The translations under genes and the position numbers were made by a program. From Cheiracanthium punctorium (lineage: Eukaryota; Arthropoda; Arachnida; Araneae; Cheiracanthiidae), in NCBI GenBank assembly GCA_038373885.1, contig JAWZYV010013155.1, positions 62,001 through 126,000 on the forward strand: a stretch of DNA of 64,000 bases, given 5' to 3'. The notes beneath the pieces were generated by a model. It was not told the DNA's origin, searched no databases, and saw only the letters and a list, made by a program, of their open reading frames with translations. Of the stretch, positions 9,378 through 19,486 are shown piece after piece (the first letter of the stretch is position 1; every line of letters begins with the position of its first letter).

Positions 9378-9547
9378 ATACACCGCACATTTTGGTCACA
9401 CCTTTCTGCCCTCGAACAGTCATGTGACCTAAAGTTGCGACCATTTTACTCAGGTTATCTCAGACTAAGATAGTCGCATTCCCTTTGTCACATGACTCTT
9501 CGGGTGCAAAGGGGTGTGACCAAAGTGTTAGCACCACAGCCTGTATA
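9378..9547. mobile_element. Hairpin MITE with about 41-bp arms
   Basis: Arms 9388-9428 and 9487-9527 are imperfect reverse complements (TTGGTCACACC near one end, GTCATGTGAC near the loop). A gapped outer match ATACA/TGTAT brings the ends to 9378 and 9547, and the loop holds a further TGCGAC/GTCGCA stem. No coding capacity. TA-rich ends suggest a Tc1/mariner-type MITE, but the superfamily is unsure. Confidence 0.75.
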
Positions 9548-11361
9548 TCTAGTCAGCCAGTCTTAAAACCCTTACAATAAGATAAAATAGGTGTCATGCT
9601 TAGACTGTTTAGCCTCGATGGTTAAAGCACTGCAATCATTTAATTAAAATCAATATTTTGTTTCCATGCACGAGAGTGTAATTGAAATTTTTGGAAACAG
9701 CGTTTTTTGAAAGTGGTTGTTTTATAAGAGACAGTTGGATGCTGTAAGAAATGAAGTTCTGTTTTTGTTTTTGATTAAGAAGAGTTTAATAAACTTTGTT
9801 TTGTCTTCAATTTTGTGCCTTCACGTATTCACATATATTAGTCCTTACGAACCAGAATCACTAGTAGTAATAGTTTTGCAGTATTCAGATGAGTATTATT
9901 TTAGTCTCGACAATGGGAAGTTTTTACTTTTTTAACTTTTTCAAAAGTTTACAAGTGATTAAAGAGAAAACAATCATGTGCTTTCAATGAGCTTGATTAC
10001 AAACATTTTGGGTGTCTGCTCTAACATAAACGAATTATTTTCTCTCTCAATTCTTTCAGCGAATGAATCAATTCTTTCAGCAATGAAAGTTAATAGATAG
10101 TTTTTCTAAAAATTAAGGATATGTCTTTTTTTTCCCTTCTTGAATAGCATTTCTTTTTTTCATTTCTCAAGTTGATATTGTTAAAATATCTGTTTATGTA
10201 ATTTCCGTTGAACAATAATAAATTAAATAAAAAAATACGCCACAGCGAAGCTTTTAAGAATGATAAACTCAAGCGGAAATGCTCTCTGCTAACAAAGCCC
10301 ATTTGGTTTTTCGGATTCCCTCATATGAAAGTAGCATTTTCTTTACCTCCCTTGAGAAATAGAGGAAAGAGCTTTTAAAGTAAGGATCGCTATTACTAAA
10401 AACGCACAATTACATAAAAAATATTTTTTAAATATATGTTCTTACATTTTTTATTCCTTAAAAATACATTTAAAAACAAAGAATACATTTCTCTTAGTTA
10501 AGGTTTTAAGTAACGTGTTTCATGTGTTAAAATTATGTCTCTGGTGAAGCGTCTAACACCATGTTGTAAATGTTTCATGTAAATATAAAGTCAATTACCA
10601 TATTGATTTGATTGAAATAAATATATTTTACGTTTTATCAATCACAAGAGAGTCCGTTAATTTAATATTAAAGTTTAAATTATGTCTAAACTTTTCATTA
10701 ATTTAATGCGCTTTATGCGATTTAATATTTTCAATATTCCTTTTAGTTAGGACAAAAAAGCAGTTTTCTTTCAAACACTTTCTTTTACTTACCTAATAAC
10801 TCTTCTTCAGTGGCCTAAAGTTACTTTTAAATAAGCACGCATACATACACTATGGGATATATTTTTTTTTCAACATGAAAATATAACAATAAAAATTAGA
10901 CTTTTTGTCTTTTTTTTTGTTCCAATGTCGGAAGGCTGAAGTTACCCCTTCATCCCCCGATATGTTCCCATATTGTATTGGTCATTGTATATGACACTGA
11001 AACCCACTGGGTCACTCAAATGTAAGTTTTGAGGAAAAACGATGTACAATTCATCGCTTTGTCTTTACAACGACGAGAACGAACTCGTTATAAACTGGGT
11101 TCAAAGGGAGCTAAATTTGACGACATGCCTTCCCAAAAAAGTGCACTCTTGCTATTTTCTAAGTGACACATAGGGTAAAGTAATGCACCATCAATGGAAA
11201 GTTCCGATTTAAATGAAGCTTTAATTTCACAAAATATTTCTGTACAAAACTGAAAGAAAAAGTTGCTATCAGTAGGTTATTCTGTGTAATTTACTAATTG
11301 CATATATGAAAATGCACAAGGCAAAGGGCTCTCAGTGTTTTTCACCGGTTTTTAAACTATA
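9548..11361. other. AT-rich sequence, no gene seen
   Basis: Only short open frames, none with a recognisable motif (for example 9717-9935). 10919-11110 is less AT-rich but I could not assign it. Confidence 0.5.
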
Positions 11362-12090
11362 TTAACCCTTTGAGGCGCAACAGTTATAGCCATATTACAT
11401 GGCGCACAGCCGGCTGTGCGCCATGTAATATGGCGGACAGCTGACTGTACGGCACAGCCAGCTGTCGTCAAAAAAGGGTCTCTAGACCTGTGGCACGCGA
11501 TGAACGTTTCGATCGTCCGCCATCTTGCTGGTAGTTAAGTCGAGCGATGGCAACGGCTGCCCTTTTTTCAGCATTGGACAATCTATCCAGCTGTTCTCGC
11601 GTTCTTCCATATTTCAGCAGATGTCAGTGCTGTTAAAAATAACAGTGACTATTTTTTTACGGGAAATGAGGTACATCGCGTGCCACAGATCTAGACCCTT
11701 TTTCGACGCAGCTGGCTGTGCCCGCGCACAGCCGACTGTCGTCAAAAAAGGGTCGCTAGATCCAGTGGAACGCGATGAACGTTTCGATAGTCCGCCATCT
11801 TTCTGGTAGTTAAATCGAGTGATGACAACAGCCGCCCTTTTTTCAGCATTGGGCAATCTATCCGGCTGTTCTCGCATTCTTCCATTTTTCAGCAGGTGTG
11901 AGTGTTGTTAAAAATAATCGTGAGCATTTTTTTACGGGAAATGACGTGCTAAAAAGTAAAGGATTCCCGTGGAGCTATGTAACCCGCAACAATTTTTATA
12001 GAAATCAAATCTATTCTTCGCGACTGGCAACAGTCAAAACATCAGAGTTTGGTGTTCTCATAGCGTTATCACTGCGCGTTAAAAGGTTAA
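11362..12090. mobile_element. TTAA-flanked piggyBac-like element, copy 1 (composite)
   Basis: It begins TTAACCCTTTGAGGCGCA and ends TGCGCGTTAAAAGGTTAA, so TTAA flanks CCY-starting inverted ends, the piggyBac pattern. Inside are two tandem copies of a roughly 215-bp unit (about 11454-11669 and 11731-11945), separated by a short inverted piece of the same unit, plus a 46-bp perfect palindrome at the left. Copies 2 and 3 of the family are at 16329 and 25556. No transposase is present. The minus-strand frame 11614-11877 is part of the repeat. Confidence 0.8.
11389..11434. repeat. 46-bp perfect palindrome
   Basis: Two 23-bp arms meet at 11411/11412 (centre CACAGCCGGCTGTG) with no mismatch or spacer. 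It lies just inside the left end of the TTAA element and is absent from copy 2. Confidence 0.95.
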
Positions 12091-13500
12091 TGTTTATTTA
12101 TTATTTTTTAAGTATTGATTATACAGGGTGTGTCACAATTCCCTACCGCGTTTGGAAGGCTTATAAAATATATGTATTACCAATAAAACAACAAAGTTCC
12201 CTTTATTGGAGAGAGAAATCTTACAATTTTTAATTGTAAGATTTGAAAAGCTCAATATGTGAACGTTTCGTGACAACGACGGATTAATGCAATTTTGCCG
12301 GGAGTGGGGGCTGGGAGAGGGCAGTTAGTTTGTCGGTGGGGGCTGTTAGTTGCAAATTTTTCCAATGCAAACTTGCGATGTTGCTTTCTTGGAAAAGACT
12401 TTGCTGGAGAAAGAAACATTGCAAGTTTTCCTTCACAAATAACGGGCTCCCTCGCCGTTGGATTGGACAAGGTTCTGTTGGGTAGGACACGGTTAAACGT
12501 TACATCTGGAGAAAACTGCCCCAAACTCCAGGCAATTGGATGGACATTCGTGTGCCACAACTCTAGATCTTAAAATTTCATCCATCTACCAACATTCAGT
12601 GTCTAATCCACTCTGCAATTGGCAGGCTTTTAGACTTCAGAAAATCTTGAATAAAGTAAAATTTATTCCATGAACTAGTTAAGAGTTTTTACTGAATAAT
12701 TAAAAAAGGGGATGCATAATAAACGACAAACAGGCATGTTTCTTCAATCGAACATAAAAGAAGTAATGCACGATTTTCGATTTTTCCCCCGTTAAGTTTC
12801 TCTTTATAAAACTTTATTTAAGTGATTTCACACTCGGTGCTCCCTCGAACAAAGTAAAAAAAAAGAATAATGCGTTTTCTATTCTTTATTTGCAAACTGC
12901 AACAAGAACGCCCAACAAAACGATAAAAACCTTCCCCGCGAAACAGCGTGCAATTTAATCGAATTCGGCTTTGGGAGAATTTATCAGTACCCAGATGTTT
13001 CTAAGATGTTTCTCCATTCAAGCCGTTTTTCTGCTAATGCAATGAAGTGTTCATCTGTACACACGTACGGAAAAGCAGTTCATGTTTTATTTATAGAGTG
13101 CGAAGGTAATCCATATTTCAAACAAATATTTCTGATTCGGGAAAATAAAGTTACTCGACCAGCATTCGGCTTCATTCCTGGAGAGGAAGAAAAAAATACA
13201 TCTTCCATAAACTGGATGTATATGGATGTTTCCGAATAAATTTGTTATTGCAGCGCTGATAGATAGGGGCCTTAAGTAACATTTCTTAGAGACTTTAGAA
13301 ACAAGTGTAGTAGGATATGAAGTGTAACAGCCTATAAAAAGTAAATAAAGTATATCTTATTCTGTAAGATGAATTTAAGCAATTATCAATTTATATGTGT
13401 CGTAGTATACCAGTTCGATGGTACTTGAACCTATAAAATATTTTTAACATTTTCAAACAAATTTAAAATGTGCATATGATATTGATTGTCTATCTGACTG
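12091..13500. other. Mixed repeat debris, no gene
   Basis: At 12123 a TACAGGGTGTGTCAC motif looks like the end of a Tc1/mariner-related element, without a partner I could find. A 13-bp-arm hairpin with a 3-nt loop lies at 12216-12244. 12290-12560 is GC-richer and has an imperfect inverted repeat (about 12368-12430); open frames there on both strands are uninformative. The remainder is AT-rich. Confidence 0.45.
12216..12244. repeat. 13-bp-arm hairpin
   Basis: AAATCTTACAATT and AATTGTAAGATTT are perfect reverse complements around TTT. AT-rich, function unknown. Confidence 0.85.
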
Positions 13501-13779
13501 CCCGGTCTTAGTCTAAAATGAGTACCACTCACTCTTACAAATTCGGCGCTACATTTCACCCAAACATGGCAAAACATGGTACTTGAAAAGTTGGCTCCAT
13601 AAGCTGGTGAAACCTTGTTCCAACGTTTGGTGCTCAGGTATAGCCATACATTTGTGAAGCCCCAAAGTTTGGAACAAGATTTCACCATCTTATGGACCAA
13701 CTTTTATAGTGTCATGTTTTACCATGCTTTGGTGAAATGTTGTGCCAAATTTTTAAGAGTACTGATAGGTAAAACTGGG
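13501..13779. mobile_element. Foldback MITE with about 125-bp arms
   Basis: Left arm about 13501-13634 and right arm about 13653-13779 are imperfect reverse complements along their whole length, with matches such as GTTGG/CCAAC, AAAACATG/CATGTTTT and TTGTTCCAA/TTGGAACAA. The loop is about 20 nt. The ends read CCCGGTCTTA and AAAACTGGG. No clear target duplication. The minus-strand open frame 13431-13700 across it is incidental. Confidence 0.75.
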
Positions 13780-13899
13780 GAACAATTTTTAACATAATTT
13801 CTGTTGAGTTCGATTTTTAAGCTGTTCTATAGTCCAATGGGCACACTGATTACGAAAATGTTGTTAGTTTTCTTCGATCACGTCAAGTTTTTGCTCTAC

Positions 13900-15081
13900 A
13901 CTATCCTTCTCTTTACTATTCGCAAGAGCGAACTTCGTTCACCAAAACACTGTTGCTGTGACCCCAATGACGAAGATTTAGAAATTGAAGATGATCCCGT
14001 TCGTAAGGGATTTGAGCAGTATGAGTTAAATGATTTGGAGCTATCCAAAAAAGCTTGAGAACTGTTAGCACCAAGACTGCACGAAAAAAATTGCTTGAAA
14101 AAGGAGCTAAAGTATCCTACTTCCGATACAAGAAAGTGCATTTCTGCAATACTTTCGAAGTGATGATGGGTTTGTATATTGCCATAACATACATGGTTTA
14201 ATGGAAGAGTTGGGAATTTCAGCTCATCGATAGCTCAAATCGGAGCTTACAGTGTGTACTCCTCCACAATGGAAATTTATTTGGTGCAGTCCCAATAGGT
14301 CATTCAGTATGTTTGCCTGAGGAATATGAAAACTTGTTGCAATATCACATGCACCAATGGATCATGTGTGTTGATCTTAAAATGGTCTTTTCTTCCTTGG
14401 CCAGCAACGTGGATATACCAAGTATCCCTGGTTTTTTGTGCATGTGGGACAGTAGAAAACGTGAGAAACATTGGGTGCAGTCGAAATGGCCGCCAAGATA
14501 TGACCTGAAACCTGGTGATCTAAACATTCTTCATCAGCCACTTGTCAACAGAAAGAACATAATATTTTCCCCTCTGCATACAAAACTGGGTCTCATGAAT
14601 CAATTTGTTAAGGCTTTGTCAATTGAAGGAGACTGTTTCGGCATTTCCTAACCTGTCATTTGAAAGATAAAAGCTGGTGTGTTTAATGGTCCACGGATTC
14701 ACCAGCTTCTTAAAGATGAGCATTTCATCGGAACAATGACAGAATGTTTGGTTGGCATTCAAAAACAATGTCAAAGAATTTCTTGGAAATACACGAGCAC
14801 AGAATTACACCAACAGCTCTTGGAGAGCTTCAAAATGCTTGGTTGCAACATGAGCATCGTTGCATTTTTTACGTAGCCATCTCGCTGACTTCCCGAAAAA
14901 TCTTGCCGAAGTCAATGATGAGCAGGGTTAGCGATTTCACCAAGATTTGAAGATCATGGAATCACGCTATCAAGGAAGATGGGATCTACATATGATGGCT
15001 GACTATTGTTGGAGCATAAAGCAAGAATGTCCACAGATTAAACATTCCAGAAAAAGCTACAAACGAAAATTTTTGCCTTAA
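13900..15081 (+). pseudogene. Decayed copy of a multi-copy arthropod protein family
   Basis: Several frames in order carry what I remember as one family of dispersed, function-unknown arthropod proteins. The pieces are CCCDPNDEDLEIEDDPVRKG (from about 13967), then an LLHNGN and PIGHSVCLPEEYENLLQ stretch near 14253-14342, then FLCMWDSRKREKHWVQSKW, LKPGDLNILHQPLVNRK and FSPLHTKLGLMNQFVKALS (14313-14651), KIKAGVFNG and LLKDEHFIGTM (14660-14740), and RFHQDLKIMESRYQGRW with MMADYCWSIKQECP (14930-15050). Stops and frameshifts break it at least five times and the middle third is the best preserved. The family behaves like a transposon gene, but I know no experimental function. The start is not preserved. 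Confidence 0.65.
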
Positions 15082-15324
15082 TATGTATGTTTACCACTTG
15101 GTAAATAAGTTTTTCTATGTGTATTAATACAATTTAACTTGCAGTAACTATATATTTGGTAACGTTTCCCTTTATTTTTCTTTTTATGTATATTTTGGGG
15201 GTACCCTGTATCTTAAAAAGTTGACGTGACAGACAAAAACTGCAGTTACTTTTGGATTCAGGGGCCAAAAGAGATTCAAAAACAAGTCACAGTTCTAAGA
15301 CAACAAAATTGCTGTTCCTCAGTG

Positions 15325-15700
15325 TATTTGTTGTTGTTTTAAATGCCCTCTGGCATAGAGGTGCCAGATCGTCCATATAGGACGGTGATGGCCGAAAGAG
15401 AGCGGTATCCATATTTTAATGAGCCCCAGTAGGAGGAAGAACAACTTAGCTCGGTTTTTCTTCTAGATTTAAGCAATGTCAGATGAGAGACGTAGCACCT
15501 AAAATCGGCACTCCCAGAGGCATCATTTAAACAATGAGGACATTGGAGCCACGTACAAATTTTTAGTGCACCAGCTCCCGTTAGCGTACGCGGTCCCATA
15601 GCAGTCCACCCTCCCAAATACTGGCCAAGCCGATGCTGTTTCACTTTCTGTGTTCCTACAGGGATGGAGTTTAAGGGATGGACCACTACTAGACACTGAC
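15325..15700 (-). mobile_element. 5S-rRNA-derived SINE
   Basis: On the minus strand 15656-15584 reads like the 3' half of 5S rRNA: AAAGTGAAACAGCATCGG (box A-like), then GGCTTGGCCAGTATTTGGGA and GGGTGGACTGC (box C-like), then GGGACCGCG. The upstream part (15695-15657) is 5S-like only loosely. Downstream is an unrelated body ending near 15330 in an AAC-rich tail (AAACAACAACAA). This is the layout of 5S-headed SINEs (SINE3 class) with an internal type-1 pol III promoter. The 123-codon frame 15339-15710 over it is a by-product. Confidence 0.6.
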
Positions 15701-16328
15701 AGATATGCATATATGCTACTGTTATGCACCCTCTAAAGGTTGTTTATAGCATCAAAAGCTTTCTAAAAGGAAAAATAAATTCAAATGCAGAGAGTTGTCT
15801 GAAAGTAACGTTTTAGAGTCGTTCTGCTATCTAACAAAAGAAAATCGATACAAGTTATTAAAGTATATAACATTATGAACTTCCAAGAATAAAGTAACAT
15901 TTATAAATCTTTTACAGTTGCAGACGGAGTAATATTTGTGAATTTAAGTGCTAAGAACAGTGATTAAAAATATACATTTTCGTGTGTTATTTATTTTAAC
16001 CTGTTCTCTACCATCATTGCAAATACGTGGCGGCCACAGTGCTCATAGAAGAGTATTTAAAGACTCATGCAGGGATGCAACGTTCGTATTTTCTTTTCCT
16101 AGAGGTGATTTTTTTAGGTGAATTGTCAAATAATTTAAACAGACACTCAAGTACTTTAATGGAAAACAGGAGTACCGTAACTCACAGCATATTTATTCAT
16201 TGAATTTAAAATTTCGATCTATTTATGAATATTTAAGAAGAAAGTTCTCTTACATTTTAAAATAAAAATAATGTGTAATAATATTTAAACTATTAGACAA
16301 CGTAAAGCAAATCACCGCATTCCACTGT
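15701..16328. other. AT-rich sequence, no gene seen
   Basis: No motif, RNA or repeat recognised. Confidence 0.5.
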
Positions 16329-16784
16329 TTAACCCTTTAACGCGCAGTGTTCCCGCTCTGGGAACACCAAACTCTGAAGTTTTTACTGTTGTCAGTCACG
16401 AAGAATAGATTTGATTTCTATAAAAATAGTTGCGGGTGACATAGCTCCACGAGAATCCTTTACTTTTTAGCACGCCATTTCCCGTAAAAAAATAGTCACG
16501 ATTATTTTTTAACAGCACTGACATCTGCTGAACAATGGAAGAATGCGAGAACAGCTGGATAGATTGCCCAATGCTGAAAAAAAGGGCAGCCGTTGCCATC
16601 GCTCGACTGAACTACCAGCAAGATGGCGGTGCCGCACAGCCAGCTGTCGTCAAAAAAGGTTCTCTAGATCTGTGGTACGCGATGAACGTTTCGATCGTCC
16701 ACCATCTTGCTGGTAGTTAAGTCGAGCGATGGTAAAGGCTGCCCTTTTTCAGCATTGGGAAAGGGTTGCGCCTCAAAGGGTTAA
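16329..16784. mobile_element. TTAA-flanked piggyBac-like MITE, copy 2
   Basis: 456 bp, inverted relative to copy 1. TTAA at both ends (16329-16332, 16781-16784) with CCCTTTAACGCGC on the left and GCGCCTCAAAGGG on the right. The interior is the same as one repeat unit of copy 1: a stretch matching 11898-12080, then the GAACAGCTGGATAGATTG core, then ATGAACGTTTCGATCGTCC. The 61-codon frame 16535-16720 lies inside. Non-autonomous. Confidence 0.85.
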
Positions 16785-17657
16785 ATAGCTAGTAATCACT
16801 CAGCATTTTTTTTTTCAATTTTATTTTGTTTTCATATATTACGTTCAATTACTTTTCCTCGAGAAAACATATTAATTTAGTCTTTTTCAGTAAAAAGTAG
16901 ACTATTTTCAAGATGTTTTCCCAAATGAAATATGATCCGTCAACAAGGAAAACATAAATTAAATTATCATATACCCTCAACACGAGCTCGCAAAAATGAG
17001 TTTCAGACTGCCGAATCGAACCAAATCCATTTGAAATCTCTTGATAACAACATCATTCACAAATTATATTTAAATTCGTCAGCAATCACTTAGCATCATC
17101 GGTACCCGAGGATATTTGTTATTTTCAGATGGGATAACAAGAGTATCCCTTTAATTAAAATTTAGAATACTGTTGTGCGTTCTGAAGGCAGAAAGCTGGA
17201 TTCAAATGAAAATATGTATATTCGAATGGAGTGAATTAAATGCTAACATAATATCTTGAATTGAGTTTGACAAAATGCCTAAATGCAACTGGATATTATT
17301 AAAACTAGGGAATTTCGAAACACTTTATCAAATGTTCATTCTGCGCCGCTCCGAAAGCGTTCCCATTGCGTGCTTTTATATATTTAGTACTTCTGCACGT
17401 TTAAAATTTCCGTGAATACTTTACAGTCTTGTGCGCGTTACAATGCGTCATAAATTTACATGGAAATTGTTTAGCACTGTATGCCTGTCGCTTAGCTTTG
17501 TTAGCATATATTTTAATTAAAAGAAACCGCGCACACAATCTAAATAAAATTAATAACTGTATGCAAAACACACCGAATGATAATAGGCGTTTGCTTAAGA
17601 GACATTTTTCAATATTTCATTTTCTGTTGTGTTTGTTTTATGCAATGTTCTTCATCG
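16785..17657. other. AT-rich sequence, no gene seen
   Basis: An 89-codon plus-strand frame (17429-17698) has hydrophobic stretches but no motif that I recognise, and it runs into the next transposon. Confidence 0.45.
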
Positions 17658-18199
17658 TAAGGTTGTCCCGAAATTTACGTAAGATTTTAATAAAATAGAA
17701 AATTAATTAATTTAGTGTTGGCAGCAAGTAATAAAAACATTTTGACAGCTGACCGTTTAGGGTTAGTAAAAATGCACAACTATACGAAAGAACAACGCAT
17801 ATTAATTGTCGAACAACATTTCAAAAATAATGAAAGATTTGTTCAAGATGATTGATGATAAATGTGACTTAACTCCAATGGATTTCTTTCTTTGGGATTA
17901 TTTGAAGTCAGAAATCTACGTAAACAAGCCCACATCCACCCGTGCATCGAAGGAGGATGTGCAGAGGACTCAACGCTGCATCAACGAAATTCAGACGCAT
18001 TTACTCGAAATGGTCCTGGATATTTTCGACAAAAAAAAAATGCGTATGTGCCAGAAAAGCCATGTAGGTGATTTGAAAGATGTGCTTTCCATACAAAACT
18101 TTATCCTGTGTACTTTATGTTTCAATTAAAAATTACAGTTGGAAAAAACCCTGTGTTTTCTATTTAATTCAAATCTTATGTAAATTTTGGACACCTTTT
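17658..18199 (+). mobile_element. Internally deleted mariner-related element with about 48-bp TIRs
   Basis: The left end (17658-17706, GGTTGTCCCGAAATTTACGT...) and right end (about 18150-18199) are imperfect reverse complements: on the minus strand the right end reads AAGGTGTCCAAAATTTACAT then AAGATTTGAATTAAATAGAAAA. Inside is only the head and tail of a transposase, so it is a roughly 540-bp deletion derivative. Confidence 0.75.
17772..18129 (+). pseudogene. Transposase remnant: N-terminal HTH piece plus C-terminal tail
   Basis: The ATG at 17772 opens a 27-codon head (MHNYTKEQRILIVEQHFKNN) like the first helix of the HTH. After a stop and frame change, the other frame carries the family C-terminus: CDLTPMDFFLWDYLKSEIYV, RCINEIQTHLLEMVLDIFDK, then MCQKSHVGDLKDV (17860-18100). 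In intact relatives D-L-T-P-x-D-F-F-L-W-x-Y-L-K is near the third catalytic acidic residue. The two other catalytic aspartates are deleted. The join lies near 17845-17860. Confidence 0.75.
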
Positions 18200-18926
18200 G
18201 CGTGACTCGCAGTTATTAGAAAATAACTTTACAAAGTTTTCTATATACAAATGATTCAACAGCATTCCATAGGAAAATAATTAAATATCTTAAAACCTCC
18301 AAAATGATACTGGCAATTAGTATAAGGAGCATTAATTTTCGAGAGCAATTTTTTTAAACATTTGATGAAAAGCTCTTGTTTTTGATAATTTAAATTTTAC
18401 TGATTTAAATTGAATGAATGTATTTTATTCATTTATAAATAAAGCTGTATAGGAAAATAGTTGATCTTATGGGTATTAAGATTTTAATTTTTTTTTCAGT
18501 AGTTTTCTTAATATTTCCCCAAAACTCACATTCGTCGGTCTAAATTTTGCATAAGGCGTCATTTAAAAGTTGGAAATCATCAAAAAGCTTGCTAAAATCT
18601 GAAAAACGGGGAGATGTTTACATTTCTAAAGTGCGTAAGAATTATTTGTATGTTCTTTCATGTCAGCAACAATTTTAAGACCAATAATTCTAACGGTTGC
18701 GTCATTTTCGATACTAATTTGTAGAATTCCGATAGAAGTCACAGAAAGAAATGAGTGTATTTTCATATTTTTAACTAGGACTTTTTTTTCATGTATTATA
18801 TGTCAGACATGGTCAAAATGTCAAGTCGAACCGTTTAATCGTGTAGAGTAGATGTTTATACATCTAGAACGAGGAAAATATTTCGGCTTCATGTACGTAG
18901 ATTGAATTTCTTTCGTAAAAAGAAAT
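18200..18926. other. AT-rich sequence, no gene seen
   Basis: Nothing recognised. A short plus-strand frame (18660-18851) is uninformative. Confidence 0.5.
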
Positions 18927-19102
18927 TAGGGATGGACGCGAGATGAGAAATAGGCTGTCTCGTCTCGCAAAATCACTGAAAAGCTTTGTCTTGTCTCGCG
19001 AAAGTCCCTATATCACAATGTAAAATGTGCCTGTCTCGTCTCACAAAATAATTACAAATCTTTGTTTCGTCTCGCACATTCCTGTCTCTCAGTCCATCCC
19101 TA
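18927..19102. mobile_element. Small hAT-like MITE
   Basis: 176 bp with 11-bp perfect terminal inverted repeats TAGGGATGGAC / GTCCATCCCTA. The flanks AAAGAAAT (18919-18926) and AAAGAAGT (19103-19110) agree at 7 of 8 bases, an 8-bp duplication as in hAT. The interior repeats CTGTCTCGTCTCGCA-like motifs three to four times. Confidence 0.7.
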
Positions 19103-19437
19103 AAAGAAGTAGATTTCTCAATAAGAATTTTTCAATCTTTCTGGCTGTTTTAGATTTTTGTACGAAATATACAGGGTCTACATAAATGAAAATCCAAGCT
19201 TCCCATGACTAGTAAAAGAAGAAGAAAAAATACAATCTTCCTGTTCATCGGCTTTAAAAAATAAACAGTGAAAAGTTTAAATTCAGCAAAGGAATAAGTA
19301 TGAAGATAAGCATATATATATTTATATTTATTTAATATCCTCGTAATTTTGGGGGATGTCCACTTACAAATATCCTGTATATCACAGGTTTTACAAGATT
19401 TATTTGATTAAAAAAAACAGAAAATGAATACATGTGG

Positions 19438-19442
<5 letters not shown>
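19103..19442. other. No gene; possible decayed MITE
   Basis: ATACAGGGTCTACATAAATG near 19169 and CAAATATCCTGTATATC near 19368-19384 could be worn inverted ends of another small element, but the match is poor. Confidence 0.25.

Positions 19443-19476
<34 letters not shown>
19443..19476. repeat. (TA)n microsatellite
   Basis: About 17 uninterrupted TA units next to the foldback element. Confidence 0.95.
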
Positions 19477-19478
<2 letters not shown>

Positions 19479-19486
19479 TGTATATA

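Noticed and set aside
9600..9640. tRNA-like box A (TAGCCTCGATGGTTAAAGC)
   Set aside because: No box B at a suitable distance.
12252..12573. Overlapping open frames of about 100 codons on both strands
   Set aside because: Mutually exclusive frames in a GC-richer repeat-like block, with no motif.
15339..15710. 123-codon minus-strand frame as a gene
   Set aside because: It overlaps the 5S-derived SINE; the frame is a chance product of that repeat.
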